A stretch of 64,000 nt of DNA from an uncultured Gemmatimonadota bacterium (GCA_902826615.1 CADEFN010000001.1:310001-374000); one strand, 5' to 3'; shown: positions 27,028 through 35,644, numbered from the stretch's first letter. Notes: generated from the sequence alone by a model not told the origin. Numbers and translations are program-made.

Positions 27028-27062
27028 GAAACAACAAACCGCCTGCTGAACGGCAGGCGGTT
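27028..27062 (-). terminator. Rho-independent terminator of the cold-shock gene
   Basis: On the minus strand a perfect 10-bp stem (AACCGCCTGC / GCAGGCGGTT, 27037-27062) with a six-base loop is followed by TTTGTTGTTT. It sits 27 bp after the csp stop and before polA. Confidence 0.88.
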
Positions 27063-27088
27063 CGGGAGGACGTTGCGTCGGGGAAACG

Positions 27089-27289
27089 TCAGGCGCGCAT
27101 CACATTGCTGGCGTGCAAGCCCTTGGCACCTTGCAGCACCTCGAACTCGACTTCCTGGCCCTCTGCGAGGGTTTTGAAGCCATCCATCTGAATGGCGGAG
27201 AAATGAACGAAGACATCCTCGCCACCCTCCTGTTCAATGAAGCCGAAGCCCTTCGCGTCGTTGAACCATTTGACCTTCCCCCTAGCCAT
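27089..27289 (-). CDS. Cold-shock protein (CspA family)
   Basis: 66 residues from ATG 27289, preceded by AAGGAGG at ideal spacing; an upstream in-frame start would add six unneeded residues. RNP1 KGFGFI and RNP2 VFVHFSA, single OB-fold cold-shock domain. Acts as a single-stranded RNA/DNA chaperone. It has its own sigma70 promoter, a leader of about 65 bases (as usual in csp mRNAs) and its own terminator, so it is monocistronic. Confidence 0.97.
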   Translation of the reverse strand: MARGKVKWFNDAKGFGFIEQEGGEDVFVHFSAIQMDGFKTLAEGQEVEFEVLQGAKGLHASNVMRA

Positions 27290-27362
27290 TGCGCCTCCTT
27301 CAGTCATGACCGCGTGCCGATCGCCGCGCGATGAGACGAGCCGGGATGACCCGTGGGCGCCC

Positions 27363-27391
27363 TATATAGAATCTGGTGGTATGACTGTCAA
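27363..27391 (-). promoter_or_regulatory. Sigma70 promoter of the cold-shock gene
   Basis: On the minus strand a perfect -35 TTGACA (27386-27391) is separated by exactly 17 bases from TATATA (27363-27368). Transcription would begin near 27356, giving a leader of about 65 bases. Confidence 0.88.
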
Positions 27392-27418
27392 GATTCGTGT
27401 GTTCTTGGGTCCTGGACC

Positions 27419-28834
27419 TTACTGGATCATTACACGCCGCGCCGTCGCCTCGAACTCGGTTTCCGACGAAAGCGTCATCCGCCAGCGACCGAATCCACTC
27501 TGATCGACAAAGAAGACAGTCAACCGGTGTTGACGGTACTCCCAATACTCTGAGCGTCCCCGCTGGCTCAAATCGGTCGTGTTCGGCTGCAGAATCTGGT
27601 CAGGCGTACCCAGCGCGACAAAGACACGACCGCGGTCGGTGAGCCACCCTGCCCCACCCTCTTCCCGGAAGCGCAGGTTGGCCTGGTTGATCCGCCCGAA
27701 GTATTCACGCAATCCTTCGTGAATCGGGGTCTGCGGCACGGGATCCGAATCGCGCACAAATGCCGCCCACAAGGCGGCGCGTTGTTCGGCAGGTGCATCC
27801 CGCATCGCTTGCAACCGTGGTGCGCTGACATAGTACCTGAGATAGTCGAGCATCTCGGTGAACGATGCCACGGGCAGGTCTTCGCCGAACGCAATGAACA
27901 GGGGCGCCTGCAGGGTGTCGCTGCCACCAACCCGATTGACCCGAGCCAGCATCACACCAACCCCGAGCTTCATCAGTGGAATGTTCACGACCCCGGTGAA
28001 GAGACCCGCCCCGGCTTGCCGGGTGAGGGTCAGCGAGTCGGACCACAGCACGTTAGGTGCCCCCTCGGGCCGCACCTGGACCTGCACAGGGAAAGCAGGT
28101 CCGCTCCCATACCCCTCGATGTACACCGGCAGTATGCTGTCGCGTCCAAACACGGAGGTCGACCGTGGCGTCGCGATGATACGTGGAAGTGAGTCGCGGG
28201 TCACACGCGGTGTCGCCTCGTAGAACGCCACGGGGGACGACACCGAGCCCTCACCAAACCGCGGCACGCCAATCGTCGCTTCGATGGCGCTCCCGTTGCT
28301 CACCGAGTCGCCGCGTACGCTCAGCCTGATGTCGTACATGCCCGGTGCCAGCGCCACGATGCGACGGAAGAGCACACTCTCGTCGGTCCGCTGCGTCTCG
28401 CGGAACGCCAGCACTCGGATTGTCTCATCGCTCGAGAGGGATCGCACCGTTTCGGTGCCACGCTTCACATCGAGCGCCAGCCGGTAACCGCTCTTGTAAC
28501 GGTCCCCCTCGCGCGAAAACCGGAGCGCACGATTGGCCAGTGAGACGGTGAGGACCATCAATGTGCTGTCGGAATTCCGGCCCGCAAAGAATGCCAGACT
28601 GCCCGTAAACGGAGTTTCGCCGGCCTCTGCCAGCAAGCCGAGGCGCCGGTACAAGCCAACAGCATCGTTCTGAATGGGCACACGGCGGCTTGAAGCACCT
28701 CCCGTCGTGGCCGTCGCTGGCTGTGGCCCAGGTGCACTACCTGGTGGACCGCCACGGCCACCACCGCCGCACCCTGCAAGGGTGGCGAGCATGACTAAAA
28801 CGGTGGCCGAGTAACGAAATGTGGGCTTCCTCAT
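27419..28834 (-). CDS. GWxTD-domain lipoprotein
   Basis: 471 residues with a lipoprotein signal (VMLATLAGC, Cys near 22) followed by a Gly-rich stretch. The C-terminal part contains the motif that names the family, GWLTDRGRVFVALGTPDQIL, and the usual end SEYWEYRQHRLTVFFVDQSGFGRW. GWxTD domains occur in secreted proteins of Gemmatimonadota, Acidobacteriota and relatives; biochemical function is unknown. The middle region is beta-rich. Divergent from the kinase gene across 118 bp. Confidence 0.88.
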   Translation of the reverse strand: MRKPTFRYSATVLVMLATLAGCGGGGRGGPPGSAPGPQPATATTGGASSRRVPIQNDAVGLYRRLGLLAEAGETPFTGSLAFFAGRNSDSTLMVLTVSLANRALRFSREGDRYKSGYRLALDVKRGTETVRSLSSDETIRVLAFRETQRTDESVLFRRIVALAPGMYDIRLSVRGDSVSNGSAIEATIGVPRFGEGSVSSPVAFYEATPRVTRDSLPRIIATPRSTSVFGRDSILPVYIEGYGSGPAFPVQVQVRPEGAPNVLWSDSLTLTRQAGAGLFTGVVNIPLMKLGVGVMLARVNRVGGSDTLQAPLFIAFGEDLPVASFTEMLDYLRYYVSAPRLQAMRDAPAEQRAALWAAFVRDSDPVPQTPIHEGLREYFGRINQANLRFREEGGAGWLTDRGRVFVALGTPDQILQPNTTDLSQRGRSEYWEYRQHRLTVFFVDQSGFGRWRMTLSSETEFEATARRVMIQ

Positions 28835-28952
28835 GAATACCGACGCGCTGAGGTGGCTCAGGCGGAGTTACGCCTGTCTCGAATAATACCCCCAGACTCC
28901 TGCCTTCCCTACTTCCTTGCTGCCCTCTACCTCGGCCATTAGGTTCGCCCGC

Positions 28953-29876
28953 GTGTCAGAGAACTTTGAAGGCCGGGACCTGGCAGGCTATTCACTTCAG
29001 CAGCTGGTTGGTGAAGGGGGTACTGCGGTCGTCTACCGCGCCACCCATCCCAATCACGGAACCGTCGCCTTCAAGCTCCTCCGGCCCAAGCTGCGGCAGG
29101 AGAAGACGGCGGTGGCACGTTTCACCCGCGAAGCCGAGTTCGGCAAACGCGTGGTGCACCCCAATGTCATTCGCACCATCGAGATAGGCCAGATCGACGG
29201 CCTGCATTATCTCGTCATGGAGTGGTCGACGGGCGAGCTCCTCGAGAAGTACGCCAAACGCAAAGCACCGCTCCCGCCTGAGGAAGTGGCCAGGATTCTC
29301 GAGCAGATGGGCGCAGCGGTCCACGCGGCTCACTCTGCCGGCATTGTGCATCGCGATCTGAAGCCCGACAACGCCATGTACGACCCCGAAACGGGAGTGC
29401 TCAAGCTCCTTGATTTCGGCATCGCCGCGGCGACCGACACCCGACAGGACGAACGACTCACGCGGGCCGGATACTTCGTCGGGACGCTGATGTACGTGGC
29501 CCCGGAGGCGCTGTCCGGCGAACTCGTGACACCCGCCGCCGACCAGTACTCACTGGCCACGATCGCGTACTTCCTGCTCACCGGTGCACTGCCCTATCTG
29601 GCCAAGTCGCCCCGGGAGATGTTCACCCAGCTGCTGTCACAGCCGCCGATTGCGCTCAACAAGGCCCGTGCATCGCTCGAGTTTTCGCCGGCCATCGAGC
29701 GAGCGGTCATGAAAGGTCTGGCCCGCCAGCCCGCCGAACGTTATCCCGATGTAGTCGCCTTTACCGGCGGGCTGTGCGAGGCACTGCGTGCCGCGCCGGC
29801 CGAGGCGGCGGAGCCAGTTCCCGAGGGCGATCAGGGCGGCATTTTCTCGCGTGTGCGCGGGCTTTTCAAACGTTAG
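28953..29876 (+). CDS. Soluble Hanks-type serine/threonine protein kinase
   Basis: 307 residues from GTG 28953. All kinase subdomains are present: glycine loop GEGGTAVVY (20-28), Lys41, HRDLKPDN (133-140), DFG (154-156), VAPEAL and DQYSLATIAYFLLTG. It ends after a short acidic/basic tail with no membrane helix or sensor domain, so it is cytosolic. pyrE starts ten bases after its stop, suggesting one transcript; whether it controls pyrimidine metabolism is inference. The stop TAG lies in ACGTTAGGC. Confidence 0.95.
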   Translation: MSENFEGRDLAGYSLQQLVGEGGTAVVYRATHPNHGTVAFKLLRPKLRQEKTAVARFTREAEFGKRVVHPNVIRTIEIGQIDGLHYLVMEWSTGELLEKYAKRKAPLPPEEVARILEQMGAAVHAAHSAGIVHRDLKPDNAMYDPETGVLKLLDFGIAAATDTRQDERLTRAGYFVGTLMYVAPEALSGELVTPAADQYSLATIAYFLLTGALPYLAKSPREMFTQLLSQPPIALNKARASLEFSPAIERAVMKGLARQPAERYPDVVAFTGGLCEALRAAPAEAAEPVPEGDQGGIFSRVRGLFKR

Positions 29877-29886
29877 GCGGCTGACC

Positions 29887-30441
29887 GTGTCTTCCCCCTT
29901 GGCCGCCATGCTGGCCGCACGCAGTGCCCGTCGTGGCGACTTTGTCCTCGCCTCGGGACGTCGGTCGACCCTGTATATCGACGCCCGGCTCACCACCATG
30001 AGCCCCGACGGCCTGGCCCTCATCGGCCAGCTCGGACTCGCGGCCGTGCGGGAACACTTTCCGCAGGCCACCGCCATTGGTGGACTCACGTTAGGCGCCG
30101 ATCCCGTCTCGTACAGCATCGCCAGGGAGAGTGCCGGCACTACACATCCCTTGCGTGCCTTTACCGTGCGCAAGGAAGCCAAGGCCCATGGAACCGGACG
30201 GCTCATCGAAGGTCCCTTCCAGGTGGGCGATCGCGTCGTGGTCATCGAGGATGTCATCACAACCGGTGGATCCGCGCTTCGTGCCATAGAAGCACTCCGG
30301 ACGGCTGGAGCGGAGATTCTGGGCGTGCTGGCCGTCGTGGATCGTGAAGAGGGTGGTCGCGAGGCCCTGGAATCCACTGGCGCGGCTGTCGTCTCCCTTG
30401 CACGGGCGAGCGAGGTGGTACCCCTCATTCCCGAAGCCTGA
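29887..30441 (+). CDS. pyrE: Orotate phosphoribosyltransferase
   Basis: 184 residues from GTG 29887. The PRPP-binding motif VVVIEDVITTGGSALRAIEAL and the catalytic-loop stretch VRKEAKAHGTGRLIEG (conserved Lys residues) are present. Converts orotate and PRPP to OMP in de novo pyrimidine synthesis. Second gene after the kinase. A Leu TTA lies in CGTTAGGC (30089-30096). It converges on the AraC-type gene with three bases between stops. Confidence 0.95.
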   Translation: MSSPLAAMLAARSARRGDFVLASGRRSTLYIDARLTTMSPDGLALIGQLGLAAVREHFPQATAIGGLTLGADPVSYSIARESAGTTHPLRAFTVRKEAKAHGTGRLIEGPFQVGDRVVVIEDVITTGGSALRAIEALRTAGAEILGVLAVVDREEGGREALESTGAAVVSLARASEVVPLIPEA

Positions 30442-30444
30442 CCT

Positions 30445-31389
30445 TCACGTTTCCAGCAGGATCTCTGCGGGTCTCGGGCGTCGCCCCCCACGAGTGGAAA
30501 TCAGGGGATCAAAGCTTTGCCAGCGCTCCCGGTGTGCCAGCACCAGATCGTCGCGCAGACGCTGGAGCATGCCGCGACTGTCAAAGCGGCGGCGGAAGTC
30601 TGCTGCGCTGAGATCGAGTGTTGTTCGCACATGTCGGCCGAACGATTGTGCCGACGAGTACTCGAGTTGCATGGCGATGTTCGCGATGGATAGCCCGGGA
30701 TTTTCAAACATCCGGGCCGCGAAGATCAGGCGTGCGTAGTTGAGAAACCGGCGCGGTGGTGGGAGCTCGGCACGAAAGAACCGGCTCATCAGGGTGCTTG
30801 GGAGGATCTGGAGCCCGCTGGCCAGAATGTGGATTCCTCCACTTTGTGGTGCGACGGAAAAGAGTACCTCGAAAAACCGTCGTGCTCCCGGAGGCGCTGT
30901 GGCCAGGTCTCGATGAATGTGGGCAACGGCGAGCTGGCCGATTTCCGTGGTGTGCTCGCGCGCCAGCAGGTCGCGCAGTTCCCGCCAGCCAGTCGGCTCC
31001 CGCACATCCACGAGCGTGCGTATCCCGCACTGCCCAAGCGTGAGGACGGCACGGGCCGTGCCTTGATCGAGCTGTGAGATGAGCGCGACGGTGGGAATCT
31101 GCGGGAACTCCCGCACCACGCGTGCGACCCGCGTCACTTCACTCGAATAGCGGCAGAAGGCCGTTGAGACGATGACGGCCCTGGCACGCTGGCCCCGAAG
31201 GTCGCGCAGCACATCATCGATGGTGTCACGATGGGTGGCGGCAAACACTCCGTTGCCGGCGGCGTCCAGCCGCAGGCGTTCGTCCCGGGTGAGCATGGTG
31301 GTGACTGGCGGTGCCGTGAAGCTGTTGCGACCGAACATCTGACCGTCCGCGCGAGGAGTGGCCGCAAGATCAGCCGCTGCGTCACGCAC
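30445..31389 (-). CDS. AraC-family regulator with receiver-like N-terminal domain
   Basis: 314 residues. The last 110 residues form the AraC two-HTH domain (RLIFAARMFENPGLSIANIAMQLEY, then SAQSFGRHVR and DFRRRF). Residues 35-150 look like a Rossmann-type response-regulator or PleD-like fold (RARAVIVSTAFCRYSS, VALISQLDQGTARAVLTLGQCGI) but lack a clear phospho-acceptor pattern, so this is a pseudo-receiver at best. It could also start at a later Met (residue 18). Target unknown; it converges on pyrE. Confidence 0.8.
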   Translation of the reverse strand: MRDAAADLAATPRADGQMFGRNSFTAPPVTTMLTRDERLRLDAAGNGVFAATHRDTIDDVLRDLRGQRARAVIVSTAFCRYSSEVTRVARVVREFPQIPTVALISQLDQGTARAVLTLGQCGIRTLVDVREPTGWRELRDLLAREHTTEIGQLAVAHIHRDLATAPPGARRFFEVLFSVAPQSGGIHILASGLQILPSTLMSRFFRAELPPPRRFLNYARLIFAARMFENPGLSIANIAMQLEYSSAQSFGRHVRTTLDLSAADFRRRFDSRGMLQRLRDDLVLAHRERWQSFDPLISTRGGRRPRPAEILLET

Positions 31390-31463
31390 GCATCAGCTCA
31401 TGACGCCTGCGGCTCCATGGTGATGGGGCTCACCACACATCCGTGGACACGTTGTGGGGTCGC

Positions 31464-31469
31464 TATATT
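31464..31469 (+). promoter_or_regulatory. -10 element of the RNase P RNA gene
   Basis: TATATT lies ten bases before the inferred 5' end of rnpB in the context GTCGCTATATTG. No TTGACA-like -35 is visible at 17 bases. The same CGCTATATT string recurs before holA (48722-48730). Confidence 0.55.
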
Positions 31470-31479
31470 GCCATTGTCA

Positions 31480-31866
31480 GGCCGACGCTGGCCGGATGAT
31501 CGCGGGTGTCACTCCTTCGGGAGGAATGCCCGAGGAAAGTCCGGGCTCCATTGGGCAGGTTGCCAGGTAACTCCTGGACGGACGACGCAAGTCTTCCGAT
31601 GGACAGTGCCACAGAAAACAAACCGCCAGCAATGGTAAGGGTGAAACGGTGGGGTAAGAGCCCACCGCAGTCCTGGTAACAGGGCTGGCTCGGTAAACCC
31701 CAGCCGGAGCAAGGCCAAGTAAGCGGCGAGAGCGCCCAACTCGACCAAGACGCCGCGGGTAGGCTGCTGGAGAGTGCGAGCGATCGTACTCCTAGAGGAA
31801 TGATCATCCGGCATTGCAGCGATGCAGTGCCGACAGAACCCGGCTTACAGGTCAGCGTCGTGCCTG
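31480..31866 (+). ncRNA. rnpB: RNase P RNA, bacterial class A
   Basis: The 5' conserved block GAGGAAAGTCCGGGCTC (about 31532-31548), the middle GGTAAGGGTGAAA and CCACCGCAG blocks, and the 3' block ACAGAACCCGGCTTACAG (about 31833-31850) are all in order. Ends were set by helix P1: GACGCTGGCC (31484-31493) pairs with GGTCAGCGTC (about 31850-31859), and next to it GGATGATC pairs with GATCATCC as P2. About 387 bases, usual size. It is the catalytic RNA for tRNA 5' maturation; the protein partner rnpA lies 4 kb to the right. Confidence 0.96.
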
Positions 31867-31898
31867 GCACTCCCTTTTCTGCAGCTCTTTTCCGCTGG

Positions 31899-32696
31899 AT
31901 GCAAACGACGTTTTGCACGGCGGTGCTGCTTGCTGCATGTACCCCGCCGCGGGTGAGCCCACCCCCTGCTCTTCCCGTTCCCGACACAGTCGTGCGCGAA
32001 GTGCCGCGACCGGTGGAGCGAACTTTTCCCAGTCGCGTACCCCGAGCAGCCAACGCATACGACCTGACGTGGAGTGTCCTCAGCACTGACTCAGCGGGGA
32101 GTCGTCGTGATAGCTCCCAGAGTGCGGTGCTCCTGACCCTGGTTGGCGAGGACGCTGCGAGTTCGCCGGTACGGTTTCACCCGATTGCCACCAGACTCCA
32201 GACAGATAGCGCGAGAACGGATACCCTGACGGTTTTTGAAGTACGTCAGGACGGCGCGGCTTTTCGCACTGACGGTACGACGTGCGACCGAGCGGGACGC
32301 GTAGACGTCTCTCCACTCCTCCTTCGGCACGTGGTTGTCCGCTCAGCGTCACGTTGGCCCGTGTCGGATACTCTCAGCTATTCGACGTGCGTGTCAGGCA
32401 TCCCGGTGACCGTGAGCGCAAATGTCACCTGGGACGCACCCCAGCTTCAGGACACGCTCTTTCTGCAGGACGTGCGAATTACCGGACGACTTCGTTCGGA
32501 TTCAACGCGTAAGCTCCCCATGCGGATGGATGGAGAGATCGCGAGTCGGGCCGTACTCCGGATTCATGCATCCGGAGTGGTTCAGCAGGCAGAAGGTCAG
32601 ACCACTCTGCACCTGGTGGCACAGGCAAACACCATCCGCCAGGTGGTGAATCAGGTGCTCGCGTTCCGCGGCAGTCTCCGCCTTGGGCCCCAGTAA
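31899..32696 (+). CDS. Hypothetical lipoprotein downstream of rnpB
   Basis: 265 residues from ATG 31899; the frame stays open upstream to 31800, but that part is RNase P RNA. The signal peptide MQTTFCTAVLLAAC ends in a lipobox, followed by a Pro/Val-rich spacer. The mature part is beta-rich, with many Ser/Thr and no known motif. It starts only 33 bases after the rnpB 3' end and may share its transcript. It converges on dnaN with 13 bases between stops. Confidence 0.72.
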   Translation: MQTTFCTAVLLAACTPPRVSPPPALPVPDTVVREVPRPVERTFPSRVPRAANAYDLTWSVLSTDSAGSRRDSSQSAVLLTLVGEDAASSPVRFHPIATRLQTDSARTDTLTVFEVRQDGAAFRTDGTTCDRAGRVDVSPLLLRHVVVRSASRWPVSDTLSYSTCVSGIPVTVSANVTWDAPQLQDTLFLQDVRITGRLRSDSTRKLPMRMDGEIASRAVLRIHASGVVQQAEGQTTLHLVAQANTIRQVVNQVLAFRGSLRLGPQ

Positions 32697-32709
32697 GCCC
32701 CAGGAGCGA

Positions 32710-33816
32710 TCAATCCACCAGTCGTAAGGGCATGACGAGGCACATGTACTTGCCGCTGTCAGCCCAGGCTTCTGGCTCGATTGTCGCCGCCCGCTCCGGA
32801 TGCTTCAGCGTGAAGCGAATCTGTTCAGTTGGCATGTACCGGAGGATCTCGAGGAGGTAGACGCCATTGAAGCCGATATCCATGGGGTCACCTTCGTACC
32901 TGACCGGGATTTCGTCCTGACCTTCTCCTAGGTCCGGTGTCTGAACAGAGAACTTCAGGATCGCACTGTTAAAGCTGAGCTTGACTCGATGCGTCTGGTC
33001 TGAGGCCACCACTGACATTCGCTTGAGCGCACTCAGAAGCTCAGCTTTGTCGATGGTCGCCAGTCTGTCGTTGTCACGTGGAATGACCTGATCGTACGGC
33101 GGGTACGGCCCTTCAATCAGGCGCGTGTAGACCGACACAAAAGGAGACCTGAAGGCGAGGTGGTTTTCCCCGCGAGCAATCTCCAGCTCTTCGTCTGCCG
33201 GAAAGAGCTTTCGTACCTGCTCGAGTGCTTTCGGCGGAATGATGAAGTCCGCTTTGGTGCCACCCTCGAACGGCTGCTCCATCTTGGCGAGACGATGGCC
33301 ATTGGTCGCCACCATTCGCAGCGTGTCTTCGCGCACCTCCCACAACACGCCGTTCAGGATTGGCCGGCTTTCCTCGACAGATACGGCAAATGCCGTGTGG
33401 GAAATCAGCTGCTGAAGCTGACCTGACTTGACTCTCCAGGCGCTCTTGAAGTCCACCGATGGAAAAGCCGGAAATTCATCCTTGGGTAGACCAAGCAGTT
33501 TGAACTTCGACTTGCCACACTCCAGGACAATCCGCTGTTCACCCATCGCAGACAGTTTGACCGGGCTCGGCGGGAGCTCGCGAACGATCTCGCTCAGTTT
33601 CCGGGCTGGTACCGTAATCCCGCCACCTGTCTCCACGTCGGCGGCAACCTCCATCGAAACACTGATGTCGAGGTCAGTCCCGGAGATCCGCACTCCTCGA
33701 TCGGTGGTCTCAAGCAAGAGGTTTCCGAGGACGGGGAGCGTGGTCTTCGACGGAACCGCCGCTGAGACTGCGACGAGTGCTTCTTGGAGCTTCTCACGAC
33801 TGATGGTAAGACGCAT
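32710..33816 (-). CDS. dnaN: DNA polymerase III beta subunit (sliding clamp)
   Basis: 368 residues, normal size. N-terminal MRLTISREKLQEAL, the domain 2 stretch VVATNGHRLA, and the C-terminal YMCLVMPLRL are characteristic. It forms the ring-shaped processivity factor for replication and repair polymerases. No Shine-Dalgarno is visible before the ATG. Lies downstream of dnaA across a 125-bp AT-rich gap. recF and gyrB, which often follow, are absent. Confidence 0.98.
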   Translation of the reverse strand: MRLTISREKLQEALVAVSAAVPSKTTLPVLGNLLLETTDRGVRISGTDLDISVSMEVAADVETGGGITVPARKLSEIVRELPPSPVKLSAMGEQRIVLECGKSKFKLLGLPKDEFPAFPSVDFKSAWRVKSGQLQQLISHTAFAVSVEESRPILNGVLWEVREDTLRMVATNGHRLAKMEQPFEGGTKADFIIPPKALEQVRKLFPADEELEIARGENHLAFRSPFVSVYTRLIEGPYPPYDQVIPRDNDRLATIDKAELLSALKRMSVVASDQTHRVKLSFNSAILKFSVQTPDLGEGQDEIPVRYEGDPMDIGFNGVYLLEILRYMPTEQIRFTLKHPERAATIEPEAWADSGKYMCLVMPLRLVD

Positions 33817-33941
33817 GGAGAACTGGAGAGGATGGTGAAACCAGGACCGACGAGTAGTGCCTTACTGCTTTGTATCTAAGATGATATAGAAAGAGAAACA
33901 GATAACAGCGATAGGCGTGTTGAAGATGTGGAAAAGGCCTT
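33817..33941. other. oriC: Candidate replication origin (oriC), dnaA-dnaN intergenic region
   Basis: This 125-bp gap is by far the most AT-rich stretch nearby (about 33861-33915: runs such as tttgtatctaagatgatat and aaacagataacag). It holds a DnaA-box-like TGTGGAAAA (33927-33935), and a consensus TGTGGATAA lies at 34028-34036 inside dnaA. Two more TGTGGAAAA boxes lie on the other side of dnaA. By eye the plus strand is C-rich to the left and G-rich to the right of this zone, as expected at a bidirectional origin. The dnaA-rpmH gap is the alternative. Confidence 0.5.
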
Positions 33942-35318
33942 TCAGCTGGTCAGCTCTCTCTTTGAAGCCTGTAGCTTCTGCTGAAAAACGCTATCTCTTT
34001 GTAACTGCTCTGCCGCACGCTCGAGGCTGTGGATAACTGTCGAGTGATCCCGATTGCCGAAGGCCTCCCCGATACTCACCAGGTGCATTCCCAGAAGTTC
34101 TCGACACAGAAACATGGCTGCTTGCCGGGGAACTGTCAGCGTCTTTGTGCGGACTTTGGACCTCAACGCTTCCGCTGAAACGCCCCACTGCTTGGCGACT
34201 GCGCTCTGGATTCGATCGACAGTTATGGCAGGAACTTCTTCGAGCGTCTGACCGTCCAGTGAGCGTCGCAGCTTGTCTCTCAGCGCTTCCTGCGCGACCG
34301 CGACGGTAATCTCTCGCCGCTTGAGTGAGGCATACGCCAGCAAACGAATGACCGCACCTTCGAGTTCGCGCACATTGGAGCGAATGTGCTCCGCGAGAAA
34401 GCGAATCACGTCGTCCGAAATTGCACGCTGGAGCTGATCGAGTTCGGACTTCTTCCGAAGAATGGCAATTCGAAGCTCGAGATCGGGTTGCTCAATATCA
34501 GCAACCATGCCCCACTGAAAACGGGATACCAGGCGTGCCTCGACAGAGCCGAGTTCCTGAGGGTGGCGATCGCTGGTGAGAATGATCTGACGGCCAGCTT
34601 CGTACAGCGCGTTGAACGTGTGAAAGAACTCTTCCTGAGTGGCCTCTTTTCCTTTGAGGCTATGCACGTCGTCGACGAGAAAGAGATCGCACTCGCGAAA
34701 ACGCCGCCGAAAATCAGGCATGCCGTTTGACTTGAGTGCGCCGATGTACTCGTTGGTGAACTGCTCCGCGCTCAGATAGATGATGCGCTGCCCATGATTC
34801 TTCCGGTGCAGCTCATGCGCGACGGATTGCATGAGATGCGTTTTTCCCAGCCCAGTGGCGCCGTAAATGAACAAGGGGTTGAACATCTGCCCGGGCGCAT
34901 TGGAAACAGCCAGTGCCGCCGCGGCCGCGACCTCATTGCTCTTGCCTACCACGAAGTGGTCGAAGGTGTAGCCCGCGCTGAGGGCCGGCTTCTGAACCGG
35001 CGTGGCCGTTGCTGGAGAATTCTTCGGTGGCGAGAAGAGATCGATCTGGCCTGTGCGCTGTTGCCGCTCCTCATCCGCGCGAAACACGACTTCACACGGC
35101 TGGCCGAGGGCAATGGGGGAAATACCGGCCAGGAGGGCTGCGTGCTTCTTGTCATTCCAGTCTACGGCAAACTGGTCCGCGACTTTCACGGTCAAGCGGC
35201 TGCCTGTAAACTCTTCTGGAACAGCAGGTTCCAGCCATGTGCGGAACGTCTGTTCCGTCACTCTATCCTTCGCGACGCGCAGGAGTCGATCCCAGGCTTC
35301 CGAAGGAGAAAGGTCCAT
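33942..35318 (-). CDS. dnaA: Chromosomal replication initiator DnaA
   Basis: 458 residues from ATG 35318 (MDLSPSEAWDRLL). The frame runs upstream to 35450, but that covers the promoter and DnaA boxes. Domain I is N-terminal; a short variable linker (about 85-110) is domain II. The AAA+ domain has GATGLGKTH (about 155), LFLVDDVHSL and SRFQWGMVADI. The C-terminal DNA-binding domain has GNRDHSTVIHSLE, which reads DnaA boxes. It melts oriC and autoregulates. Divergent from rpmH. Confidence 0.98.
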   Translation of the reverse strand: MDLSPSEAWDRLLRVAKDRVTEQTFRTWLEPAVPEEFTGSRLTVKVADQFAVDWNDKKHAALLAGISPIALGQPCEVVFRADEERQQRTGQIDLFSPPKNSPATATPVQKPALSAGYTFDHFVVGKSNEVAAAAALAVSNAPGQMFNPLFIYGATGLGKTHLMQSVAHELHRKNHGQRIIYLSAEQFTNEYIGALKSNGMPDFRRRFRECDLFLVDDVHSLKGKEATQEEFFHTFNALYEAGRQIILTSDRHPQELGSVEARLVSRFQWGMVADIEQPDLELRIAILRKKSELDQLQRAISDDVIRFLAEHIRSNVRELEGAVIRLLAYASLKRREITVAVAQEALRDKLRRSLDGQTLEEVPAITVDRIQSAVAKQWGVSAEALRSKVRTKTLTVPRQAAMFLCRELLGMHLVSIGEAFGNRDHSTVIHSLERAAEQLQRDSVFQQKLQASKRELTS

Positions 35319-35325
35319 GAGTGGC

Positions 35326-35334
35326 TGTGGAAAA
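35326..35334 (-). promoter_or_regulatory. DnaA box 1 upstream of dnaA
   Basis: TTTTCCACA on the minus strand, one mismatch from TTATCCACA. It lies in a 12-base string CTGTGGAAAAGT repeated exactly 35 bases further on. Located between the dnaA start codon and its -10 element. Confidence 0.65.
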
Positions 35335-35345
35335 GTAGGGGGGAG

Positions 35346-35374
35346 AACGTAGGCCCGGCCTGTGGAAAAGTCAA
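35346..35374 (-). promoter_or_regulatory. Candidate dnaA promoter with a DnaA box in the spacer
   Basis: On the minus strand TTGACT (35369-35374), 17 bases, then TACGTT (35346-35351). The DnaA box TTTTCCACA at 35361-35369 overlaps the -35 and spacer, so DnaA binding would block it: a classical autorepression layout. The -10 is imperfect. Confidence 0.55.
35361..35369 (-). promoter_or_regulatory. DnaA box 2 upstream of dnaA
   Basis: Second copy of TTTTCCACA, same orientation as box 1 and inside the candidate dnaA promoter. Together with the copy at 33927 it makes three copies of this box flanking dnaA, so this variant may be the preferred box here. Confidence 0.65.
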
Positions 35375-35405
35375 CATCACGGGGAAGCGAGCAAGGCGTA
35401 AGCCG

Positions 35406-35434
35406 TTGACAGACAACAGGTAACGGTCTATGCT
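35406..35434 (+). promoter_or_regulatory. Sigma70 promoter of the rpmH operon
   Basis: TTGACA (35406-35411), a 17-base spacer, and TATGCT (35429-35434), about 48 bases before the rpmH start. It drives rpmH-rnpA-yidD and probably yidC. Confidence 0.82.
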
Positions 35435-35482
35435 TCCCCTCCTTGTGCACGAATCTGAAGTCGATCGTTTGGAGACCTTTGA

Positions 35483-35644
35483 ATGGGCAAGCCTACATAC
35501 CGTCCTCGGAACAAGCGCCGAATCCGCACCCATGGATTTCGGGCACGCATGGCCACCCGATGGGGACGAGCAGTACTGAGCCGGCGTCGAAAGAAGGGAC
35601 GGAAGAGCTTGACGGTAAAGCTTCCTTCGAAGTACGCCGCATAG
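35483..35644 (+). CDS. rpmH: 50S ribosomal protein L34
   Basis: 53 residues from ATG 35483, with GGAG about eight bases upstream. Very basic: [17 protein letters not shown] and [18 protein letters not shown] are the L34 signature. Start of the conserved rpmH-rnpA-yidD-yidC cluster next to the origin. The N-terminus is a few residues longer than the E. coli form, as in many phyla. Confidence 0.97.
   Translation: MGKPTYRPRNKRRIRTHGFRARMATRWGRAVLSRRRKKGRKSLTVKLPSKYAA

Noticed and set aside
31800-31898. N-terminal extension of the lipoprotein gene
   Set aside because: These bases are the 3' part of RNase P RNA; the lipoprotein signal begins at ATG 31899.
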